Below the pieces are notes generated by a model. That model saw nothing but the letters and a program-made list of their open reading frames with translations, was not told where the DNA came from and searched no databases. Both the position numbers and the translations under genes were made by a program. Of a DNA stretch of 28,245 nt, positions 7,863-15,606 are shown piece after piece (position 1 is the stretch's first letter; each line of letters opens with the position of its first letter). Location of the stretch: positions 1-28,245 of the forward strand of contig CAYGPI010000026.1 of NCBI GenBank assembly GCA_964351745.1. The letters run 5' to 3'. Source of the DNA: CAYNJF01 sp964351745 (lineage in GTDB: Bacteria; Pseudomonadota; Gammaproteobacteria; Berkiellales; Berkiellaceae).

Positions 7863-9254
7863 CTACATAGGGATAAATCTTCTTATTTTTCCTGAATCTG
7901 GATAGTCAATAGAGGCGACTTCTATGATATTAATTTGCGGCTCTACAAGACCAAGCTCAATAAGTAACTTAGATATTTCATTGACTAAGTCATCCTTATT
8001 TAAAGTGTCACGGCATTGGATTTTGATATCTGCACCATTGACAGTTTGTTGAACTTGATACTCGTTCACAGCTTTGTTAAGTAATAAGGGGGTTACAAAA
8101 ATTAGATGATGAACATAAATATGACCATGATATTTGAAATCTAGTTCAGGTCGTCCTCCAGGCTCAGTGATGAGCGGGAGAGCTATGCCACAGGAGCATT
8201 CTTTGTTTGAAAATATAAGTCTATCGGATATTTCGTAGCGAATGAGCGGTTGCGTATATCGAATAAGATTTGTGATGAGAATTTTATCTGAAAGCACGCC
8301 TTTAGGGGTAGGTTTATTGTCTGCGCTCACTGGCTCTACGAGACAGTAATCGGAATTAAGGTGCATCTGTGTGCTGTCGACTGAGCAATTAAATCCACAG
8401 ACACCTTCAGAAGCTCCATAGGCATTTGTTAGGCCAGTGCTTGGCCAAACTCTTTTAATAAGAGTTCGAATGGGAGGATAGAGCGGCTCAGCACCAACAA
8501 TAATTCTAAAAGGGTTAATTTTCAACCGGCCACTCTGGGCCTCATGACATAGTTTAAACATGATACTAGGCAAGCAAAGCAGGACATCTGGCTGCGTTTT
8601 ATTTAAAGAGTAGACAACTTGCTCTAGAGGTAAAGTCATTGGGAAAAAAAATTGCTCCACCTGATCATTTTTTGAAGCCTTAGCTAGTTGGTACATGCCA
8701 TAGATAGCATTATCAACAATGACTTGGGCTATTCTTGTCTTTTTATGATGATTTGTAGATTTCCAGCTCATCATGTCAAAGGCACGAAATCTTCCAAAAC
8801 ATTTGAATCGCTCAATGTTTTCTTCTTTGGTTGCGATAAAAACGCCACGTTTGCCGCTAGAGCCACTGGTAGCCTGAACGTTGTATCTATTATCCATCAA
8901 TCCTAAATCAGGGTTGTCATTTAACTTGGCAAGGTGAGATTCCGCTAAAAACAAACTAAGATTTTGATCGGTAACAATCTCATCCCAGTTGTTCATGAAG
9001 ATTTCTTTAGTGATGATTGGTATCTCATCCATTTGTTCTAAGCTAAAAATTTCTGGATCAATATGAGAAAGGGTTCTTTTATACCATGGAGAGTGTTTTT
9101 TTGCGTAAGCTAGGATTTGTCTAAGACGATGATTTTGTAGCTCATAAATTTGTTCCTTAGAATAAGCTAAGGGTGCCACATAAGCAGGGAATTTTGGATG
9201 CTGCTCCAATGAATCTGAGCGGATCAGCTCTGCAATATTTTTGATTTTTTTCAT
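7863..9254 (-). CDS. PaaK/CapK-like adenylate-forming ligase
   Basis: This 463-residue protein belongs to the adenylate-forming enzymes of the phenylacetate-CoA ligase (PaaK/CapK/F390 synthetase) group, which activate a carboxylate as an acyl-AMP and usually pass it to CoA or another acceptor. Visible motifs in order: the phosphate-binding loop TSGSSGKRG (129-137); VGAEPLYPP (253-261); the A5-like NAYGASEGVCGF (277-288); RYEISDRL (339-346) with the Asp expected to contact the ribose; GGRPE (366-370); and a C-terminal SGKIRRF with Lys456 placed like the mobile catalytic lysine. A CSCG pair (353-356) resembles the cysteine segment of some PaaK relatives. The substrate cannot be told. It is divergent from the flavin oxidase and isonitrile-synthase-like genes across a 494-nt gap, suggesting shared control. 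The ribosome site is weak. Confidence 0.78.
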   Translation of the reverse strand: MKKIKNIAELIRSDSLEQHPKFPAYVAPLAYSKEQIYELQNHRLRQILAYAKKHSPWYKRTLSHIDPEIFSLEQMDEIPIITKEIFMNNWDEIVTDQNLSLFLAESHLAKLNDNPDLGLMDNRYNVQATSGSSGKRGVFIATKEENIERFKCFGRFRAFDMMSWKSTNHHKKTRIAQVIVDNAIYGMYQLAKASKNDQVEQFFFPMTLPLEQVVYSLNKTQPDVLLCLPSIMFKLCHEAQSGRLKINPFRIIVGAEPLYPPIRTLIKRVWPSTGLTNAYGASEGVCGFNCSVDSTQMHLNSDYCLVEPVSADNKPTPKGVLSDKILITNLIRYTQPLIRYEISDRLIFSNKECSCGIALPLITEPGGRPELDFKYHGHIYVHHLIFVTPLLLNKAVNEYQVQQTVNGADIKIQCRDTLNKDDLVNEISKLLIELGLVEPQINIIEVASIDYPDSGKIRRFIPM

Positions 9255-9748
9255 TTTCTAAAAAGGAATGCATTTAAGAGAGATCTAATCTGTAGTGTAT
9301 ACCTTTACTTTTGATTGTCTAGTTGATCTTGTTCAAAGGAAAAGAAATGAGAATAAAACAACATGGCAACCCATTGATTTTTATAAAAATATCATAATTT
9401 TTCTTTATAACGGACAACCATAGAAGAATTATTACTTGGCATAGGAAGCAAGGCTAATGATCGTCAAAGTGATTTACACTATACTAAGATTAACGAGGAA
9501 CTCATTGATAAAATGGACAGTGGTTAAGCGGTTGAATAATACTCTTTGTGCAAAGCGGTATTTTGCCCTAAGTTGTTTCCAATTAAGTCTTATTTACGAT
9601 GGTATCGCTCAAACACCATGTTAAAGAAAAGAAGCACTATTTAATCGAGTAACTAAAGTTAAGTATTGTGATCTTATTTTATAGCGTAGCAACTATCATA
9701 ATACTTCTTGATGATAATAGTATGATTGGGCAATAGTTAAATAGTGAA
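9255..9748. other. 494-nt divergent intergenic region with short unassigned reading frames
   Basis: This gap separates the PaaK-like gene (-) from the flavin oxidase gene (+) and should hold both promoters, though I see no convincing -35/-10 pair. A 55-codon frame runs from ATG 9457 to TAA 9624 (opening MIVKVIYTILRLTRN), with AGGAAG and AAGG upstream; it is basic and matches nothing I know. In another frame, about 9412-9528, an uninterrupted but start-less stretch reads IEELLLGIGSKANDRQ and continues protein-like to a stop, so a gene remnant is possible. A 16-codon frame at 9347 follows AAGGAAAAGAA. A short hairpin, GCAAA (9550-9554) with TTTGC (9562-9566), is also present. None is firm. Confidence 0.3.
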
Positions 9749-10822
9749 ATGATGAAACCAATATCAATTAGTGATTATAAGAATTTAGCAAAGACTAAGC
9801 TTAAGAAAGAGATATTTGACTATATTTCTGGCGGGGCAGATAACGAAATAACCGCCATTGAAAACGAAAATGCCTTTTCCAGAATTTATTTAAAGCCGCA
9901 AGTGCTACGCAATGTCATCCAAACAGATATAAGCTCTCATGTACTAGGTAGAGATGTCAATAATCCGATCATGATTGCACCAACTAGTTTTCACAAACTA
10001 GTCGATGAAGGTGGTGAGGTTAGCACCGCTCGGGCCGCGCAGGAATCCAATGTACCGATGGTAGTGAGTGTTATGTCATGTGATTCTATGGAATCAATAG
10101 CACAACACTCAAATCATCAAGATCTCTGGTTTCAAGTTTATTTTTTTAAAGACAGGGCATTAACAAAATTCTTGGTGCAGCAAGCTGAGACGCTAGGATA
10201 TAAAGCTATCATGCTCTCAGTAGGCATCCCTTGCAGTGGTAAACGCACTCGAGATATGCACAATCAATTTAAGTTTCCAAAGACACTAGAAGTAGCCAAT
10301 TTAAAGGGCTCTATGGGTGGGCGTACTGTAGATGAATTTGTTAAGAAGCAACTAGATGCTTCTGCAACATGGGATGATATCGCTTGGCTTAAATCAATCA
10401 CGAAACTACCTATTTTTCTTAAAGGCATATTGAATGCTCATGATGCTGAAATGGCATGCCAAATGCAGGTTCAAGGTATTGTGGTCTCTAACCATGGTGG
10501 CCGTCAACTAGACACGGCCATACCTAGCATTTACGCTTTGCCAAATATTGCTCAAGTGATTAATACCCGAATTGATATACTCTTTGATGGTGGTATTAGA
10601 CGAGGATCAGATGTCTTTAAAGCATGTGCTTTAGGTGCTAACGCTGTGATGCTTGGCAGACCAACTCTATGGGCACTTGCTTGCGGAGGCAGTGAAGCGC
10701 TAAAGTTGATGTTGTCTTTATTAGTTCATGAGTTTGAAATGACAATGAAATTAACTGGATGTAATAATTTGAGTGACATAAAGCAGTTCAAATCGCATAT
10801 GGATCTACATGGGCCATCATAA
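9749..10822 (+). CDS. FMN-dependent alpha-hydroxy-acid oxidase/dehydrogenase homologue with altered active site
   Basis: The family oxidises alpha-hydroxy acids (lactate, glycolate, mandelates) on an FMN-binding TIM barrel; 357 residues is the normal length. Conserved elements are DYISGGADNE (Tyr25), IMIAPTSFHKL (75-85), WFQVYFF (Gln129, Tyr131), FLKGI (Lys225), the signature SNHGGRQLD (247-255, catalytic His249, Arg252) and LFDGGIRRGSDVFKA. The segment normally read as TVDxPxxGxR is LSVGIPCSGKR: the Asp that pairs with the catalytic His in flavocytochrome b2 (Asp282) is Gly159 here, while the carboxylate-binding Arg (166) is kept. This implies slow or different chemistry. The next gene begins 3 nt after the stop, so the two are almost surely co-expressed. 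Two ATGs in a row (9749, 9752) leave the start ambiguous by one codon; no strong ribosome site is seen. Confidence 0.88.
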   Translation: MMKPISISDYKNLAKTKLKKEIFDYISGGADNEITAIENENAFSRIYLKPQVLRNVIQTDISSHVLGRDVNNPIMIAPTSFHKLVDEGGEVSTARAAQESNVPMVVSVMSCDSMESIAQHSNHQDLWFQVYFFKDRALTKFLVQQAETLGYKAIMLSVGIPCSGKRTRDMHNQFKFPKTLEVANLKGSMGGRTVDEFVKKQLDASATWDDIAWLKSITKLPIFLKGILNAHDAEMACQMQVQGIVVSNHGGRQLDTAIPSIYALPNIAQVINTRIDILFDGGIRRGSDVFKACALGANAVMLGRPTLWALACGGSEALKLMLSLLVHEFEMTMKLTGCNNLSDIKQFKSHMDLHGPS

Positions 10823-10825
10823 CTA

Positions 10826-12385
10826 ATGCCTCATCAAGATAAAAAGTCCTTTGTGGGACAATACCAAGCGGGACTTAATTCATATAAAGAGTCTGTCATA
10901 AGTGCTCACTTTATGAATCAGTTTATGCAAGATAAAAATCTTAGTTTGTATACCTCTGATATGTTTGATAAGCGCTCTATTAAAATCAGTACTAAGGATT
11001 TTGAAGAAGCTCTTATGCCGATTATCACTAGGGTCTCGCGAGAGTTTATTGCTAGCAGAGTTGGTGTCATCAAGCAACGAGCCAAAAAGAACTTTGCATT
11101 ATACAATCTTCAGAACTCTGATGAGGTTGGTGTTTCACAAACAATAGCTGAAGTTATGTTTGATAGACAATTTCTAAAAGGTCTTAAAGTCAATTGTTCC
11201 AGAATCTTGCTTGCTAACCAAATTGAAAGACTTACTGATAAACAAATTGATATTAAAATGGTGATTCCAGCGCTTCCTTACAAAGTCACGTCCCCGGTGA
11301 AATGTAAAAGCGAAGATCCTGATTTGGGTGAGGTCATTTATTTAATAAGGTTAGCTGAAATAGCTCAGATTATTGATAACATTTACCACGCTTTTGTTCC
11401 AAATCTTTTGGGAGAAAAAGCAAGTTTCACAGTGGTTAGTGATGGTCTACGCTTCAATCAGATAGTGAATGAACCCAGTGATGTCGTTCAAAGGTATCAA
11501 GAGCGTCTTAAAACATGGATTATGAAGCTCAAACTATCATCCTATGTTAAGATTGTTGATTATCGTGAAGTGATTCAACATCGACTGCCTGATCCTTTGA
11601 AAAAGAAGAAAGAAGCCATAAAGAAAGCATCTCTTAAGCGATATCATACCCAAATGTGGGACGTTTTTGATGTCGCTGCTATGAAAGAGTCTATGAAAAA
11701 AGCCATAGCTATTGATCCAGACACAGAAAGTAGTCACATAGAGAAGCGCTTTATTCCACTTTTTAAATCTTTGCTATATACAGTTAAGTTTCAATTGCTT
11801 ACCAATTACTCCATGCATTTTAATAAGAATTACCATCAACTGTATCTTGATATTCTTAGAGAGCCTTTTGAGCTGGGGTTGAAGATCTCATTAGACAAAG
11901 CCAAAGAGATTGAACAACACTTGCAGGGACTACCCTGTAAGACTGTGCCATCAGAAGCTCAAATATTTGAGGTATTAAGGCGATCCATTCTACGTGAAGC
12001 ATGGCAAGCAGCAATTGAATACATTTGCGAAATTAAAAGTGATAGGGAGTTAGATGAAGAGCCGATTTCAACATGTTTCCCTGATCATGTAAGATGGACA
12101 ATTCATGCTAAACAAGGCCAGTTAGCGCTTTTGGTGCCATCGGCCATTGAGCATACCGTTCAGCCTTGGCATGGGGTTGCCGTGTTTAAGTACTCAAAAA
12201 ATAGTAAAGTTAAACTCTACTCTTTGCCTACGCTATATTTAGAGGGTATCTATGCGAGACCAGTCGTCTTATCTTGCAACCCTAGGGTTCCTCTTTTTTA
12301 TATTCATCCCGATCTTAAAATCAATACCTTTGAAGATTTTGTAAAGATCCTAGAGGTCAACTTTAGTTTGCAAAGAAAATCTTAA
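10826..12385 (+). CDS. PvcA/IsnA/Dit1-like isonitrile synthase family protein
   Basis: I assign this 519-residue protein to the Dit1/PvcA family, whose bacterial members turn the amino group of Tyr or Trp into an isonitrile using ribulose 5-phosphate, and whose yeast member Dit1 makes a dityrosine precursor. Matching segments are IPALPYK (147-153), the hallmark DPDLGE (164-169), FTVVSDGLRFNQI (201-213), VRWTIH (422-427) and QPWHGVAVF (446-454). Typical bacterial members are about 330 residues. This one has an extra N-terminal region of about 140 residues and a long helical insert (about 255-415), making it Dit1-sized. The assignment rests on motifs recognised by eye, without alignment. It starts 3 nt after the flavin oxidase gene and has no clear ribosome site of its own, so translational coupling is likely. 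No signal peptide is seen, so a cytosolic enzyme is expected. Confidence 0.68.
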   Translation: MPHQDKKSFVGQYQAGLNSYKESVISAHFMNQFMQDKNLSLYTSDMFDKRSIKISTKDFEEALMPIITRVSREFIASRVGVIKQRAKKNFALYNLQNSDEVGVSQTIAEVMFDRQFLKGLKVNCSRILLANQIERLTDKQIDIKMVIPALPYKVTSPVKCKSEDPDLGEVIYLIRLAEIAQIIDNIYHAFVPNLLGEKASFTVVSDGLRFNQIVNEPSDVVQRYQERLKTWIMKLKLSSYVKIVDYREVIQHRLPDPLKKKKEAIKKASLKRYHTQMWDVFDVAAMKESMKKAIAIDPDTESSHIEKRFIPLFKSLLYTVKFQLLTNYSMHFNKNYHQLYLDILREPFELGLKISLDKAKEIEQHLQGLPCKTVPSEAQIFEVLRRSILREAWQAAIEYICEIKSDRELDEEPISTCFPDHVRWTIHAKQGQLALLVPSAIEHTVQPWHGVAVFKYSKNSKVKLYSLPTLYLEGIYARPVVLSCNPRVPLFYIHPDLKINTFEDFVKILEVNFSLQRKS

Positions 12386-12396
12386 TCTAAAGCCGA

Positions 12397-12420
12397 CGTT
12401 AGGATAGTTTACTATTAACG
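12397..12420. terminator. Hairpin between convergent genes
   Basis: CGTTA (12397-12401) and TAACG (12416-12420), with ATAGT (12404-12408) and ACTAT (12411-12415) inside, form a 10-bp stem broken only by a 2-nt GG bulge, with a tight loop. It sits in the 85-nt gap where the isonitrile-synthase-like gene and the oxygenase gene converge. There is no T-run on either side, so a bidirectional terminator role is only plausible. Confidence 0.33.
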
Positions 12421-12470
12421 CTGACTTGTGATGTTTAGAATGTTTTCAAAAGATTGTGGTAGACATAGAT

Positions 12471-13313
12471 CTATTTAAAATGAAATGGTTTAGGTTTTTC
12501 TCCTTTAAACCTTTTGATTTTGGTGTCTGTTTCGCTGTGAAACCAAAGAACTATCAAGTTTCTAAATACATTTGAATTGGGTAGAAAAGTATGATAAGAA
12601 TTTGGGGTTACTTCAAATAATGTTGCAGAGTTTGAAATGGGTGGATACTTTTCTACTGGTTTATGCTCTTCAAATTGCTGATAGTTTTGATATAAAGCAG
12701 TTTCGCCACCGTGCTCATTTTTATAAGGAGGATTGTTAACGTATATCATGGCAACACAAGATCGCATTTGCACATCCAAATTTAATTTTTTTCCTTGCTC
12801 AATATTATTTAAGGATGCATAGTAATAGTGCTTTTTTTCAAAGTATTGATTAACATCAGGATTCTCAGTTTTAGGTAAGCCAACATAACAATAGTCAGTA
12901 TGAGCGCTACAACGTCTTGCATGATAGCCATGATGATGAAAGGCTAAGGAAATTTGATTTGTTAAAGGCAGATCAAACAGTGCAGAAAAATAATCGATCC
13001 ATTTTTGAGAGATAAATTGATCCATAGGGTATGGCGCATTGGCAGGTATCTGGAAATGGGCACAATCAAAGGCATAGGGATACTTTCGAAACCTCGAGTT
13101 ATCCTCTGGCGCATCAGCATCTAAGACGCCTCGCACTAAAATTTCATTGTAGTATTTGCAAACATCTTGATAAAAGTCATGCTTTAAAAAATTTTTAACA
13201 TTCTGATGAGGAAAAGGCTCTAATTTAATTTCACTCACATTTGTCGCCACAACATCAATTTCAGGAAGGTTTGGAACTTGCTTCGTTGGGTTTCTTTTTT
13301 TAAAAAAAGCCAT
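12471..13313 (-). CDS. Fe(II)/2-oxoglutarate-dependent oxygenase, prolyl-4-hydroxylase-like
   Basis: This 280-residue protein has the double-stranded beta-helix iron-ligand pattern of 2-oxoglutarate oxygenases. His138 and Asp140 lie in SAHTDY, followed by HGGETALY (201-208), and the distal His241 in NSYHTFLP; Arg251 in FRNLIVLWF is placed to bind 2-oxoglutarate. The HGGET segment is typical of the prolyl-hydroxylase-type group rather than the TauD group that contains PvcB/IsnB. The substrate is unknown. The N-terminal 30 residues are basic and look unstructured. It runs toward the isonitrile-synthase-like gene and lies 67 nt downstream of katG on the same strand, so it could be read from the katG promoter if the hairpin at 13341-13373 is leaky. 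Upstream GAGAAG at about 6 nt supports the ATG. Confidence 0.78.
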   Translation of the reverse strand: MAFFKKRNPTKQVPNLPEIDVVATNVSEIKLEPFPHQNVKNFLKHDFYQDVCKYYNEILVRGVLDADAPEDNSRFRKYPYAFDCAHFQIPANAPYPMDQFISQKWIDYFSALFDLPLTNQISLAFHHHGYHARRCSAHTDYCYVGLPKTENPDVNQYFEKKHYYYASLNNIEQGKKLNLDVQMRSCVAMIYVNNPPYKNEHGGETALYQNYQQFEEHKPVEKYPPISNSATLFEVTPNSYHTFLPNSNVFRNLIVLWFHSETDTKIKRFKGEKPKPFHFK

Positions 13314-13340
13314 AGTCTTCTCATCTTAGTCATTTAGAAT

Positions 13341-13373
13341 GCCTTGAGGCAACAATCAATGATGCTTCAAGGC
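13341..13373 (-). terminator. Hairpin between katG and the oxygenase gene
   Basis: GCCTTGAGGC (13341-13350) and GCTTCAAGGC (13364-13373) form a 10-bp stem with one G-U pair and a 13-nt loop, shortly after the katG stop. It has no T-run, so it may instead protect a processed mRNA end or only attenuate read-through into the oxygenase gene. Confidence 0.4.
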
Positions 13374-13380
13374 TTAAAAA

Positions 13381-15606
13381 CTAGCTTAAGTCAAAGCGAT
13401 CTAGGTTCATGACTTTGGTCCAAGCATCAATAAAGTCGTTCACAAATTTTTCGCCCGAATCAGCTGATGCGTAGACTTCAGCTACAGCTCGAAGCTCTGA
13501 ATTCGAGCCAAAAATAAGATCAACAGGAGTCGCAGTCCATTTCAATGCTTTGGTTGCGCGGTCGTGTCCTTCATAAAGACCTTCAGTGGTTGATTTAGAC
13601 CATTGTGTGGACATATCGAGTAAATTGGTGAAGAAGTCTTGGCTCAACACTCCTGGTCTTTTTGTTAAGACTCCTTTGGTGGATTGATCATGATTTGCAC
13701 CTAAGACTCTCATCCCACCCACCAGAGCTGTCATTTCAGGAACCGTTAAGGTTAATTGATTCGCTTTATCAATGAGCATCTGCGACGGTGAGAGTTCACT
13801 CTTGAAGGCAAAATAGTTTCTAAAGCCATCAGCGGTTGGTTCAAGAGCTGAGAACGAGTCTACATCTGTTTGAGCTTGAGTCGCATCTGTTCTTCCTGGT
13901 GTAAATGGAGCCGTTACGTCATAGCCTGCTTGCTTTGCGGCGCTTTCAATAGCGGCTGCTCCTGCTAATACAATCAGATCAGCCAAAGATACTTTCTTGT
14001 TCTCTGACTGTGCTTGATTGAACTCACTTTGGACGGATTCAAGAGATTTCAATACTTTAGCAAGCTCTTTGGGATTGTTGGCTTCCCAGGCATTTTGTGG
14101 CGCAAGGTTAATTCGTGCTCCATTGGCGCCACCACGCATATCTGTGCCACGGAAAGTTGATGCAGAAGCCCAAGCCGTCTTAACAAGATCTGAAGTACTA
14201 AGATCTTGTTTCAGAATATTAGCCTTTAAAAGTTTCACATCATTATCGTCAATTAAGGCATGATTAAGGTCTGGCACAGGATCTTGCCAATCCATCACTT
14301 CTTTAGGCACTTCAGAGCCTAAGTAGCGCGCTCTGGGTCCCATGTCTCTGTGCGTTAATTTAAACCAAGCCTTGGCAAAGGCCAGTTGAAATTCTTTAGG
14401 ATCTTTCTGAAAACGCTCAGAAATTTGGCGGTAGCTTGGATCAAATTTGAGTGACAAATCAGTTGTAAACATAATTGGTGCATGTCTTTTGGTTGAATCA
14501 TGAGCGTCGGGCACCAAGGTGGAGGCTGCCCCATCTTTTGGGATCCACTGAGTTGCACCATGAGGGCTTTTAGTTTGAACCCACTCAAAAGCAAAGAGGT
14601 TGTCTAAATATTGTGAAGACCAGGCAATTGGATCAACAGACCAAGCACCTTCTAAGCCACTTGTAATGGTATCAGCACTATGGCCTTCACCGCATTGATT
14701 GATCCAACCAAATCCTTGTGCCTCAATAGGCGCACTAGCAGGCTCAGGGCCTAAGCATTCAGATGCTTTAGCTGCTCCATGAGCTTTACCAAAGGTATGC
14801 CCACCAGCAATAAGGGCCACCGTTTCTTCATCGTTCATAGCCATACGGGCAAAGGTATCTCGAATATCTTTAGCTGCAGCAAGGGGATCAGGGTTGCCAT
14901 TTGGGCCTTCTGGATTAACATATATCAGCCCCATTTGTACGGCCGCAAGGGGCTTTTCAAGTTTTCTATCACCCTTATAACGCTTGTCATCAAGAAATTT
15001 AGTTTCAGGTCCCCAGTAGACTAAGTCTGGCTCCCAATCATCAACACGCCCACCTGCAAATCCAAAGGTTTTAAATCCCATAGATTCTAAGGCAACATTG
15101 CCTGTAAGCACCATTAAATCAGCCCACGAAATTTGTTTCCCATATTTTTGCTTGATAGGCCACAGCAGTCTTCTTGCTTTATCAAGATTGCCATTATCTG
15201 GCCAGCTATTAAGTGGTTCAAACCGCTGTTGTCCACCACCAGCGCCACCTCGTCCATCTGATATTCTGTATGTACCGGCACTATGCCAAGCCATACGAAT
15301 AAAAAAGGGACCATAATGGCCATAGTCAGATGGCCACCACGGTTGAGAGGTTGTCATGAGTGTTTCAATATCTTTTTTTAACGCTTGGAGATCGAGTTTT
15401 TTGAACTCTTGAGCATAATCAAATTGAGCACCCATAGGATTAGAAGCAGCAGCGTTTTGGCGCAGTGGTTTAAGGTTGAGCGTATCTGGCCACCAGAATT
15501 CATTTGGTTTTGGTATGCCTTGTGCTAAGCCTGTCGTTGGGATAGTTATCGCTAGTATGGCAGTTGCTAAAGCTGTTAGTAATGGTGTCGTTTTATTAAT
15601 TTGCAA
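13381..15606 (-). CDS. katG: Catalase-peroxidase KatG with signal peptide
   Basis: KatG is a haem enzyme that removes hydrogen peroxide by catalase and peroxidase reactions. I set the start at TTG 15606, preceded at 8 nt by TGAGGG. The product (741 residues) then opens MQINKTTPLL and continues as a Sec-type signal peptide ending near GLA (26-28), so it should act in the periplasm, as reported for a Legionella pneumophila catalase-peroxidase. An in-frame ATG at 15702 would add 32 residues and bury the signal peptide. The distal site is RMAWHSAGTYR (Arg104, Trp107, His108), with Tyr229 (YVNPEGP) and Met255 completing the Met-Tyr-Trp adduct; the proximal His is His270 in GGHTFGKAHG. The second, inactive-type domain follows (TAWASASTFRGTDMRGGANG). 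It is full-length. Confidence 0.93.
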   Translation of the reverse strand: MQINKTTPLLTALATAILAITIPTTGLAQGIPKPNEFWWPDTLNLKPLRQNAAASNPMGAQFDYAQEFKKLDLQALKKDIETLMTTSQPWWPSDYGHYGPFFIRMAWHSAGTYRISDGRGGAGGGQQRFEPLNSWPDNGNLDKARRLLWPIKQKYGKQISWADLMVLTGNVALESMGFKTFGFAGGRVDDWEPDLVYWGPETKFLDDKRYKGDRKLEKPLAAVQMGLIYVNPEGPNGNPDPLAAAKDIRDTFARMAMNDEETVALIAGGHTFGKAHGAAKASECLGPEPASAPIEAQGFGWINQCGEGHSADTITSGLEGAWSVDPIAWSSQYLDNLFAFEWVQTKSPHGATQWIPKDGAASTLVPDAHDSTKRHAPIMFTTDLSLKFDPSYRQISERFQKDPKEFQLAFAKAWFKLTHRDMGPRARYLGSEVPKEVMDWQDPVPDLNHALIDDNDVKLLKANILKQDLSTSDLVKTAWASASTFRGTDMRGGANGARINLAPQNAWEANNPKELAKVLKSLESVQSEFNQAQSENKKVSLADLIVLAGAAAIESAAKQAGYDVTAPFTPGRTDATQAQTDVDSFSALEPTADGFRNYFAFKSELSPSQMLIDKANQLTLTVPEMTALVGGMRVLGANHDQSTKGVLTKRPGVLSQDFFTNLLDMSTQWSKSTTEGLYEGHDRATKALKWTATPVDLIFGSNSELRAVAEVYASADSGEKFVNDFIDAWTKVMNLDRFDLS

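Noticed and set aside
14018..15316. Plus-strand open frames inside katG
   Set aside because: They are antisense shadows of a strongly conserved coding region, with no ribosome sites or known domains.
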